Source: Centroberyx gerrardi (Eukaryota; Chordata; Actinopteri; Beryciformes; Berycidae). Taken from it: 64,000 nucleotides of DNA. Shown in pieces: positions 1 to 11,046 of this stretch (its first letter is position 1; each line of letters begins with the position of its first letter). The notes under the pieces are model-generated. The model had not been told where the DNA came from. It ran no database searches and saw only the letters and a list, made by a program, of their open reading frames with translations. The DNA is taken from assembly GCF_048128805.1 (NCBI RefSeq), contig NC_136001.1:5772001-5836000 (forward strand). Direction: 5' to 3'. Made by a program: the position numbers and the translations under genes.

Positions 1-1150
1 TTGACAGAGATGAACAATTAGGCATAAAGTAAGGAACTCACATTTAGTGCAAATTAGAGGCCTATTGTGCAAGGGCCATATGTAGTAATTGCAACAGTCT
101 TTGGGCTTCTTTTCAACCAACAGCAATTGTATTGTATATTGTTATCGGCATCAAAGGAACATGGTCAATAGGCAAATTTTGATATCGCCCAAGCCTAGCC
201 CTAACTCCTAGTACACACCTTTTGATTAATGTTACAATCTAATATTGTGCTGTGATTGCACAGTTACATCCAATTATGTCCCTTCTAGCTTTCTGAATCT
301 CTAGGTGAGCTGCAGGTAAATAAATAACATAAAATTCCTCTTTTGATATACATGCCCACTGGGTCAGCAGATTGGGTCTTTTCTGTGGCAAAACTAGCTA
401 CAACATGTGTATTAAACTATTGTGTTGTGGAGAGTCCCTAGATGCACATTCAAGTTTATATAACAATAATAATAAGCAAGTAGACACCATATGGTTGGTA
501 ATTCGGTGACCTTTGTTATACCAATAAGGACAATATAATATGACACGTTATTGATAAGAGTGATTTCTATGAGCACTGGAAAGTTCATTGGACAAAGTCT
601 GCAAAATCACTGGCATAAATAACTGCTCAAGGTTACATCCCTGCACAACTTTCCCTGCTCAAGTGTGTTAGCCTGGAATGAAATCTAGGAAGAGTAGGCT
701 ACCCATGTGCCCCACCAACCTCCCCTTTCCCGTATCACAGTTTACACATGGCTGTATTATTTTATGGCAATGTTTGTTGCTCTTGGTTTGAAGTTATGTC
801 CTCCCCCTTAGGGTTGCGTCTGGTGATGCATCAGGTGGGTGCGTTTTATTATTTCTTTGAAGGGTATCAACTTCTCCCATTCAGTGTTTGATGTCACAAG
901 CGTTACATTATCCTGGTCGAAATTCTGATCTTTCTCAAGAGTTGTGATATAATAACTGGGTAGCTTTACTTGTATTGTGTCCATAACAAAGCAGCATGAA
1001 CATTAGACGTGACAAATATGTTGTTTTATAATTGTTAGCCACGTTACTGTGTAATAGGTTTTTTTTGTTAACGTCTAATTAGAAATAGTTCATATGTTGT
1101 TAGGGGCCTGTAAAATTAAGGGTTACCCCAAAACTCAATCTTCTGACCAG
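1..1150. other. Intergenic, no gene recognised
   Basis: AT-rich sequence with stops in all frames. I see no exon, RNA gene or clear mobile element. It is the 5' flank of the chitinase relic that follows. Confidence 0.6.
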
Positions 1151-1430
1151 GTTCTCCATCATGGTGTCCAATGTAGCCAACTATCAGAATTTAATTCAGT
1201 CGGCTGTCAAATTCCAGAGGGCTGAATTTGATTGTCTGGACTGGGAGCACTGGATCTCTTGGAAGATCAAGGTAGAATGTACGTTACTATATTTTCACCA
1301 AAATGCTGTGTAATGGTTCTATCCCTTTCTTTTGTGCTGTCTCTCTTGCTCTCTCATTTTTACCTCTCTATTCCGCCCTGTAGGTCGACAACCTGAAGGA
1401 GATCAAATTTGCTGGAGAAAAATTTTGAGC
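1151..1430 (+). pseudogene. Chitinase relic with fused exons 5 and 9
   Basis: A short decayed copy of a GH18 chitinase. From 1151, after an intact acceptor, the sequence follows coding exon 5 of the neighbouring chitinases (FSIMVSN, then QNLIQS), but the catalytic stretch is shortened to FDCLDWEH, so the usual DGLDLDWE is broken. After the part matching TGGATCTC-TTGGAAG it jumps to the last bases of exon 9 (GATCAAG) at about 1271, followed by a donor. About 110 bp later, after an acceptor at 1382-1383, comes an exon-10-like piece (VDNLKEIKFAGE) that ends in a stop near 1426-1428. Exons 6-8 and most of exon 9 are gone. No promoter, start codon or chitin-binding exon is visible. This is a dead gene fragment on the same strand as the two chitinases downstream, and marks a third, collapsed member of the tandem cluster. 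Confidence 0.8.
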
Positions 1431-3004
1431 GATTTTCTGTACTCTTACTTTACATCAATATCATATTTTCATACATCATAATATTTTAGCCTTCAGTTAC
1501 CACAGCAGCAATTGAAGTGAAAGAACTTAAAAAGCTTGAAGTACATCGCTTGCACACCAAAACACCCATTGCTGAGAGTTTAACAACAATGTCAGTGTAG
1601 AGGCACTCATCATCAAGTAAGTGCTTGTGGAGTTTTTGCAGGAAAACTGTTATAGAAAACAAATGAAGATTCCCGCATTCAAAATTCACCTCTGCTGTGT
1701 CTTTTATTGCCTGTTCACGTTTCAGTCTTGATACCGAAATTGATACAGAAATTGATTCTATGGGTGATGTGATGGGGATCGGAGTCTTTCCCAGCACCAT
1801 TTCAAGGAGTGCCTATGGTGTGTATGTTCCATATTTATCATAAAACTAGCAGTTAACCATATGGTCATGGAAAACATGAAAAAAACACTACTGTTCAAGT
1901 AGCAAGAGAAGCAATATAAAATACTGTAAAATATTTGACATGTCCCTCCAACATCAAGAAGTATGACACAATTGGTGAGCTTTACTATATGGATAGGAGC
2001 GTTATAAAGAGATATAGGCCATTGGTGTGTCATGAAGACATTGTTCATTGTTCTTCATGTTACATATCAAAGTGACAGTTATTTGACCTACTGTATATTA
2101 GACCAAAGTTTGGGATATCAGTTGTCAGTAAGTAGAAAACAGCACAATGTAGGGCAGTTCGACAAGGTTAGTTAATTCAGATAAGGACTTATCCTTGGAT
2201 GAGAAGTACCTGGGTTGTTTCCTCATACATTGGACCGACATTATCTATTAGGCAACAGCCACTTAGTAATCACTGATTAGATTAGTCTGGTGTTTTGTCC
2301 ATTCTCAAACAAATATCCTATAATACACAAGACAACAGTTCATATACATTATTCGAATCAGGTAGAAACTCTGGACCTGCTCCATAGACAATAAATGGGG
2401 CCCATGGTTCTGAACCAGAACTTGCCACCACATGTATGTAAATTTAAATTGATTAGCATCTATCACAATTTGCTTAAATGTTGGAAGAATTTGCCTTGTT
2501 TGCTTATAGTGGAAACTATGCAATGTCCAACAATGATCACTTTCATTTCTGCCTTCAGTCTATACATTATTCTAACTATTATTATTGTTTTTGTTAATAT
2601 TGCTAGTATATAGTAGTAGTGTTAGCGTTATTAGTGTTCAGTATTAGTATCACTTCACAATGCAGGCTACTTTTCCATCTAAGTGGAAACTTGCAAAGAT
2701 CTTATATAAATCTTTATAAATACTAAACCAAAGACTATTTCTCAAATGGGGTCAATCATCTTTAACAGCAGTGATGTCTGTCGTCAGGTTAATAAATAGC
2801 TGTCAATCGCATGCAACTTTCATACTAATACCTCTTATTAACAGGGTCCATGCCCTTTGTTTTTCCATTATGGTCACACACAGTTGTAAAAGTTCTATCT
2901 ATGACCTGAATGGGCTTTGTTCATTCCAAGACCTTGAAGAAACATATTCTCTCTCTGGCTCTGCTTGGTTTCTATATCTCAAACTATGTACAGCATCTAA
3001 AACA
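1431..3004. other. Intergenic, no gene recognised
   Basis: AT-rich sequence with only short spurious open frames. I recognise no feature. Confidence 0.55.
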
Positions 3005-3373
3005 TAGGGCTGGACGATATGGTTGAAATCAATATCATGATAATCATAAGGATTTTTCTCGATATCAATATATATCACGATATGGTTCATGTATGCAAAA
3101 TCACGTTAAATAATCAAATTAATGTTCATCTCATTGAACCGAATGGTAATGTTAGGTGTGATGTCAAACAAAAATAAAATTGAAAAAAATTGAAATTTTC
3201 AAATAATATCCCTACCATACCTCATTTTATCAGAGTTTTTAAGTAAAATTTGCTTGTCATCATCAATTTAGACAGCAGAAATGTGTGTCACGATATTAAA
3301 ATATCTTCATATCATCACGATATGATTCCACTGAAAGACAATAACGATAATATTGAATTATCGTCCAGTCCTA
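3005..3373. mobile_element. hAT-type non-autonomous element, 369 bp
   Basis: The ends form an imperfect terminal inverted repeat: TAGGGCTGGACGATATGG on the left, and ATTATCGTCCAGTCCTA on the right. The element is flanked by a perfect 8-bp duplication, CTAAAACA (2997-3004 and 3374-3381), the size that hAT transposases make. The interior is AT-rich with repeated CGATAT motifs and no coding capacity, so it was mobilised in trans. It lies between the chitinase relic and the intact chitinase. Confidence 0.88.
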
Positions 3374-3747
3374 CTAAAACATATGGAGTCCACTGGGATT
3401 CACAGCTCTACACTCATCCTCTAGCTTATATGGTTCTTACTACTAGATCAAGTTCTTTAGTTTGTCATCTATACAATAAACTATCTTTTCATAGCAACAT
3501 ACCCCTCATCTGCACAACTAATTGGGAAAAATATTTACATGAATATGTGTCTGATTCAAACTGATTGATTCAAACATAATTCTATCCTACCAGGAAAAAA
3601 TAATCTCACTAGCAGCCTCAACAGCGGCTAAAACTGGGCCGCCATAAATCAACTGTCACTTCTGATTTATAGTACTTATCTTAGCAAAATATTATGACCC
3701 AATAATGTTTAATCTGATATCCAACCCACCTCGTGTCATCAAAACAG

Positions 3748-3756
3748 TATAAAAAG
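3748..3756 (+). promoter_or_regulatory. TATA box of the intact chitinase gene
   Basis: TATAAAAAG lies about 385 bp upstream of the coding start. Transcription would begin near 3778. A donor-like site after CCCAAG at 3820 and an acceptor at 4108-4109, just before the coding start, imply a short non-coding first exon and a 5' UTR intron. Confidence 0.6.
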
Positions 3757-4132
3757 CAGGTTATTACTGTTGCTCACTGGTTCTTTCCTTGGTTCTTCTT
3801 AATCTGGTGAAAGTCCCAAGGTAGGCTTAGAGGAGCAGTTCAGTTTCTTTATTAATTAAAATAATAGAATTGGTCATTTATACCTCTACTGAACCATTAT
3901 ATGTAAAGTCTAATTTTTGTTTTAGTTTCTTTATGGGTCATGTAGTCCATGTTTGTTTAAACCAATTTAATTATTGGCTTATTATGCATGTTGAAGAGAT
4001 CTGAATGCAAAGGTTCAAATATTACAGAAAAATCAGTCCGAATTCTGTAGAATTTTGCCTCTCTTTGCTAACATGTTTAAACATCCTTCTTCATCTTGTT
4101 GTGTTACAGTAAAAACCAGCTTTGAGATCAAG

Positions 4133-7100
4133 ATGACCAAGCTCACCATTCTTGCAGGTGACTCATTGTTACTCATTACTATAACTTTGATGTTACTCAT
4201 CTTCTGAAAACCAGTACAGAATTTAACCATCTGTAGAGTGGGTGTATTATTACAGACAGTTTTTGACATCAAGTGTCTCTCTCTTTCCATAGGCCTGTGC
4301 CTGGTATTATGCCAGCTGGGTAAGTGATGCTTGCCTTACATGTATTTTCAAACAAATAACATTAGTATTCTAGTTTTCAGTTTTAGTTATGGATTGCCAA
4401 CAATGTCCAAGCATGCAAGTTGTGCAACCTCTTCATATTTGTCTGAACATACAGTTATTTTTTCTACTTCAAACATTAATCAGTAACTCAATAAACAACA
4501 AGTACAAGTTGTGCAGAGTCCCACAGTGCATTCATGGTGATGGCATATAGATCTAATTAATGATCAGTTGATTAATTAATGATCAGTTTATTAGAATGTG
4601 ATCTTCTTTACTGCTTAATAATTGCCTGTTAATATTGAAGTGACTGGCATTTGATAAATCACAGTTGGAGGATTTTCTAAAAACAAATTTACATTCTAAG
4701 TAAGAAGTAAGTTCTCCTCATCATCAAATCTCATTTGCATACAAAGAGATTTTATACAAGTTATCTACAGTGTGAAGATTTATGGTTCAATTTTCCCAAC
4801 AATTCATCTTCATTAGATAAATTATATACCTCTCAATAAAGAACAGCGTTGATTTGCACAAAACGACTTTTACCTTTTACCAAACAATGACAATGTTTCA
4901 TATTACCCAGCTATAGGGGAGGGAAGCGTCCCACTTCTGGTTGCCCTGGCTGAATTTGGCTGATGAAGACCATGTTGCTGTAGCAGCTGCACTATGATAA
5001 AATAGATCTCTGACATATAAATGACCCAAGATGTGCTTTCTCCCTACAACACAGCAACTGCCACCCAGATGGTGTGCTACTTCACCAACTGGTCCCAGTA
5101 CAGACCTGACCAAGGGAAGTACAAGCCAGAAGATGTGGACCCCTTCCTGTGCACCACCCTGATCTACGCTTTCGCCATGATCAACAGCAACAATGAGCTG
5201 ATCACCTATGAGTGGAATGATGAGGTCCTCTACAAGTCCTTCAATGGCCTGAAGGCTAAGTAAGTGGCCTATAGGGAGCTGAAATTTCAGTTATCATGAC
5301 AGCACTATCTTAGAGTACACTTTAAAATGTGTTGTTCTACCAAGCATAGAAAACATTTGGTGCTACATAGAGAATGTAATAATCCTCCTCAATAATCTCT
5401 TCTGTGTTTAGGAATCCTCATCTGACGACTCTGCTGGCCGTTGGAGGATGGAACTTCGGTTCAACCCAGTGAGTATCCAAGTGGTGTCAATATCCCTGAT
5501 TTGCTCTGCGAAAACATAATTGGATTTTCCGCTTTTGTGAACTTACCCCCATATATGGGTCTTATTACAACTGATTTTAATTCCTCCAGATTCTCCATCA
5601 CGGTGTCCAATGCAGCCAACCGTCAGAAGTTCATCCAGTCTACTATCAAATTCCTGAGGACTCATGGATTTGATGGTCTGGATCTGGACTGGGAGTACCC
5701 TGGATCTCGTGGAAGTCCCCCAGAGGACAAGAGGAGGTTCACACTGCTCTGCCAGGTGGAACATTGACCTTTTAATCTCATGTTGAATGAGGAGCAAATT
5801 ATCCATTGAGTGTACTAGAAACTGTCTTATCAACTGCTGTGTGCATTTACAGGAACTTGTCGCTGCCTATGAAGCTGAGGCTGCAGCCACTGGCAACACC
5901 CAGCTCATGCTGACTGCTGCAGTGTCTGCAGGAAAGGGAACCATTGATGCTGGATATGAAATCGCTGAGATTGCCAAGTGAGTCTTTTGGAATGGCTATT
6001 ACTTAAACAACAAGGAATGGAAATTATCAAACAAATGATATTGTGTGTGGGTGCAATCACTCTTACAGGTTGTTTTCTTTGGTTTGAACCATGGTTGAAA
6101 AGTTTGAAGTCTGTGTAACTTCAGCTAAGCTTGATGGACTTGTCTACGCTCTTCTTCTCTGGTGTTCATACCAGTTAAGAACACATGAAGAAATAGCTGA
6201 ATATCAGCATCAATCCAGACTTAATTTTGTTATACTAGGTTTTCCAAGCATGAGGAACTTTTGGCTATCATATGTCAACATTCGTCTCCATATACCCATA
6301 ATGTTTCCTGTTATTGGTACGGATTATGTTCTCAGTAACGAACCGCACCGCAGAGACAGCAGAGACCTGCAGCAGAGACCATGCAGTTGGTGCCACCCGA
6401 GTTCAAATAAACCGCTCCAAACATGCTTGGTGTGAATACAGCCTGTGTTTTGATGTGTCTCCAGATATCTGAACTTCATCAATGTGATGACCTATGACTT
6501 CCATGGAACTTGGGAGAAATTCACCGGACACAACAGCCCGCTGTTTCGTGGATCCCAGGACAAGGGTGACCTTATCTACTTCAACACTGTAAGGATATAT
6601 ACGAGTACATTAAACCAATAGAGCAAGAGGCATGAGATGAAGAGATGGAATCTGTGTCATGCATGTCTCATATGTAATATATGTCTAAAACTTGATCACA
6701 GTAGGCATGGTCTTGCATTTAAACCTCAATTACAACCTTTTTCTCTGTTGATTCTTCCTTTAGGACTATGCCATGAAGTACTGGAGAGACAACGGCACCC
6801 CAGTGGAGAAGCTGAGGATGGGTTTTGCTGCTTATGGTCGTACCTTCCGTCTGACATCATCAGACACTGGTGTTGGAGCCCCAGCTAGCGGCCCTGCATC
6901 AGCCGGACCATACACACGTGAAGCTGGCTTCTGGTCCTACTATGAGGTAAAGTCTAGATACTGAAACGTAACTGGTCCAGTACAATTGGTGATGAATCAA
7001 CCTAATATGTAAAGTATGGATAAATTGTTCTCAGTTTAATTTTTTTCATTGCCTTTTTCAGATCTGTGGCTTTATGAAGGGCACCAAAATTCAGTGGATT

Positions 7101-8045
7101 GAAGACCAGAAAGTTCCCTATGCCACCAAGAACAGTGAGTGGGTAGGATTTGATACCAGGGAGAGCTATGAGATCAAGGTAGGTGGCACATCAACACCAT
7201 ATTTTCCACACATCCAGATCATATCCACGGCACAGATGTATCATTCTCTATCTGTTTCCATCACATAGGTCCGCTACCTGCAGGAGCAGAAGTTCGGCGG
7301 TGCCTTTGTGTGGGCGCTGGATCTGGATGACTTTGCTGGACGTTTCTGTGGAGAGGGCAGCCACCCTCTGCTCTCACATCTCCGCAAACTTCTTGATATT
7401 GGTAAGTCTTTGAGAACATTTTCCTTGTTCCAATTTTTGTTTGAAAATTGTTTGAACTTCAGTTCAACTTCAGCTCACTGCTGTTTAGGAAACAGTTTGT
7501 ATTTCTTAAGTTTCGATTCACCACTTCACTGTGGGTGAAGAAGTGTCCATACCGGACACCAGAATTTCATTTGGGCAAAGCGAATCCCAATCCAGGGGCA
7601 AGGGACATTCCTCTCTACTAGTTTTCCTTTTACGCTTAAGATAATTTATTTTTCCATAAAAATATTGTGTAGTGCAGCTTTGTGTCATAAAAAGGAATTG
7701 CTACCGCTTCACATGCACCACAACCACAGTTCCTTACATCCACACAGGCCTCAATGTAAAGCCCATCTTCCTTTCCATTCTTTTCTCCATCTAGAGCTGC
7801 CCCCACTGCCCCCTACCACCACCCCCAAACCCGGCGTTAGCACCCCCGCCCCTCCAACCACCACCACCACCGCCACCACCCACGCTCCAGGGACTGGCTT
7901 CTGTAACGGCAAACCAGACGGCTTGTACACCAACCCAGACGACAAGACCACCTTCTACATGTGCGCTGGTGGCATCACCCATGTAAGGAGCTGTGGACCT
8001 GGATCCATCTTTGATGAGGGCTGCAAGTGCTGTGTCTGGCCCTGA
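4133..8045 (+). CDS. chia: Acidic chitinase, secreted GH18 with chitin-binding domain
   Basis: Endochitinase that hydrolyses beta-1,4-GlcNAc chains of dietary or pathogen chitin in the gut or extracellular space. Coding exons: 4133-4157, 4293-4319, 5055-5259, 5412-5468, 5590-5755, 5853-5977, 6465-6588, 6764-6946, 7062-7178, 7269-7401 and 7795-8045, giving 470 aa, the usual length for the acidic mammalian chitinase family. A signal peptide is followed by CYFTNW. The sugar-binding GGWNFG is in exon 4. The catalytic DGLDLDWE ends at E140 in my numbering and MTYDFHG (M210, Y212, D213) is intact, as is the WALDLDDF strand. A Thr/Pro-rich, mucin-like linker leads to a complete six-cysteine CBM14 domain ([10 protein letters not shown] to CKCCVWP). 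All introns are GT-AG. Every catalytic residue that I can check is present, so I expect an active enzyme. Which of the several fish chia paralogues it is cannot be decided here. Confidence 0.95.
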
Positions 8046-8146
8046 GCAATGACCTAGAACGTGTGAGGCAAATGCTAATGCAAACATCTAACATCTGACA
8101 AATTAAATTACATCAAGTAATAATCTGGTGCTAAAAGGTATCTGGG

Positions 8147-8187
8147 AATAAAGAACTCTGCTGTATGAAAAAAAAAAAAAAAAAAAA
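8147..8187 (+). terminator. Chitinase poly(A) signal followed by a genomic A20 run
   Basis: AATAAA at 8147-8152 is followed, 15 bases later, by a run of 20 adenines (8168-8187). The spacing is that of a cleavage site, so this looks like the end of a polyadenylated cDNA written in the genome. A second AATAAA lies near 8241. Confidence 0.75.
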
Positions 8188-8189
8188 TT

Positions 8190-11010
8190 GTAGATTCGCA
8201 ATTAGGTTTGTTCACTTTTTTTTTTAAACCTCTGTTGAGAAAATAAATAAACAGTTTTTCTGCAAAATATTGATGCAGTCTTTCTAAATTTAAACAAATT
8301 CTAATCTTAATGCTTTAACTGATGTTATCACTTTCGGGATATTTTTTCCCTGGACATTTGCATTTTTAACCACTGCCCAATTTCCTTGTTGGGAACAACT
8401 GGACTAAATCAACAACACAAACAGCCAACAACAGCCTACAACTGTCAAGCTGTGTTACACAGAAATGCAGCAAGCAAAGTTAGAAACCTGGTTCATTTTC
8501 TCTTTCTCTTTTTTCACCTTACAGACTGTTTTGTCTTACTATCAGTCTCTGGTGACAAAACAATAAACCACCTATGTTTAACAGCATGCACAAAATACCA
8601 AATAATACAATTGTGTGAATAGTAACCTCTCTGTGAAGTTCTCCATTAACTGTTTTCTAGTCAATTGCCTGGATTGACGTTTGCAGTCAACTGATTAAGC
8701 ATTGCTTGTCTGTTTTTCATCCCAAACCAATGGGTGGACATCATGGTCAAGGACTCTTCACTTCTGTCCATAGTTTCCCCTTTGATGATGTCTTTCCCTC
8801 AGTCTTTCATACCAACATCATCTTAACTACTGGTCCTTGTGAAACATCAGCAGAGATATTTTCTTTGAGACATGGGAGCCAAAATGATGGGCAACCTAGC
8901 ATTTTTATACATGATCCTAATCATGATGGGATATTAACTGCTTAATTAACTTAGAGACCACATCTGTGTGGATGCACCTGCTTTCAATATACTTTGTATG
9001 CCTCGTTTGCACAAGTGTTGCCTTTATTTTGCATTTACCTTCATCTCTATATCAGAAGGCCTTGTAGTGATTCAAAATCAACAGCCACTGGCCAAGAATA
9101 AGGTGGGTTAGTTCCAAAAAAAACCTGTTTGTTATGTAATTACAGCCATGAAGTTGGCATTTATGAGATATCTAGTAGTCATTGTGAAAGAACCACAACA
9201 GCCAACCCGAGGCTTCATGCAAAACATGTTTACTGTTCTTGATTTTGCACTTCAAAATATTAATTATGTGGAAAATCAAACACGTCAGTCTCCTTATGTG
9301 TGGAGATTCTTTCATGCTGACATCTAGAAATGTTCATATATGACAGAAAACTGGAAAAACAATTTGTCAATCTAAGTGATCAATTATCTGAGATAAGTTT
9401 TTTTTCTAAGATACGTTTTTTCAGAAATATTGATTTTGGCTTGGATTTTGGCATACTATAATTCCAAAACATTTGAGCGACGGGCTCATGCCCTAGGATT
9501 CACTTGTTTGGTCATAAATAATTCTTTCCAGATGGCTTTCAGGGTTGGTATAAAATATCATAAATTTTGTGAGATGCGTCATAAAGTTTCTTCCCTACAA
9601 CTGACTGGGCTTCATGTTTCCAAACTAATTCTCTGATGCTGCATTCTATAATGTTACATGGGGTCAACTTTCATGATGAGATTATTTACGCAGTTAATAA
9701 CTCACGATGGGAATCCAATTCATGTTTCTACATGGCTTTTGCTCCAGCAGGGCCCTTAAGTCTCTCCACAATGTAGCAGTGGCTCATAGAGGTTTATTTG
9801 AGGATGTTAGGGGATTCACATTGTCAACACACAACAAAGGGTGTGAGTAGGGTGTGAGAAGTATTCAGCCTAAGTGAAAGCTGAGTCTCAGACAAATCCT
9901 CAGACTGTAGCTCCCCAAGCATCGCTCAAAGGCTCCCAGATATTGACTGACCTCCTCATGACGTCATTGTAGGAGATTTGAATTATGTTTTGCCATTTTG
10001 TATTGAACTGAGTTCATGATAGTAGAATTTTCCACCACACAAGATTCACACAACAATTCCTCCTTACTAACAGAATGGGTAATAAGATCAAATGCTATCA
10101 AAATGCTAGATTGAACAATAGCTGTTTTTCCATGCATCCTCCATCAGTAGCCTATCCACCCTGTTTTTGCTGGTTAGTCCTGCAACTTTACCCTTGAGGT
10201 GAAAGCATGACAGTTTAGTATAACATCTCCTTTTTCTTGCCTGCGTACGTCTGTCAAGCACTATGTCACCAACAGCATATCACCATTACACCGATGGATA
10301 TTAAAAGATACAGGTACAGCGTAGGTGTTGCGTTTCATATATGGGTTCAATGTCACAAGTGCTCTAGGTGAAAATATTAAAATGGGTCACTCTTGTTTCT
10401 GTGGACAAAATAAAGAATAATAGCAGTCTAATCCAGTCCTTCCTGTTAAGGGAGAAGGGCATAAAGATTTTAACATACGGATTTCTATACATACTGTGAG
10501 TTCCAAGTGGCTGTTACTAATATTAAATTAATATTTAATGCTTCAAAACAATAGACTGCTGTTTTAAAAATGTATGAAAACTTAAAAAAGTTATGTCATG
10601 TAAAGTTTTTTTCAATTTCCAGCATCGTAATTTCATTTTGAGGCTGAAAATAGAAATGAAACCTCTTAGTATGTACGTGTATACCATTTCTTCCTAAATA
10701 TCACTCTTTTGACGGCTTATGGTTGTTCACGTCACTTTTACATCCGATATGCACTGTCCAACAAGACATGTGACTATAACTCTGCCATCACACCCAGACC
10801 CAGACACTGTCCAACACATCCCACACCTGTCATTATGTCTCTCCAGAGAACAAGTCTATTATAAGGTATGCTGGGTAAATGTCGCAGCCATTGGAATACT
10901 GTGACTCGTAGTAATGTGAGAAGTAGCGCTGGAGTGACGTTACCCCATGTATCCATTCTGTCTCTCTTCCACGGTGTGAGCTGCCACACGATGGGACTTT
11001 CCTTATTTCC
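8190..11010. other. Intergenic between the two chitinases
   Basis: About 2.8 kb with no exon or RNA gene that I can recognise. Sequence just before the second chitinase has an acceptor-like TTTCCAG near 11006-11012, so a non-coding first exon probably lies in the last kilobase, but I found no convincing TATA box. Confidence 0.5.
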
Positions 11011-11046
11011 AGAGCTCAAATTGAGAAGCAAGCAAAGACGACTGAG

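Noticed and set aside
9940-11040. Additional chitinase exon or gene between the two intact ones
   Set aside because: I searched for FTNW-, DGLDLDWE- and CBM14-like blocks by eye and found none in 8.2-11.0 kb.
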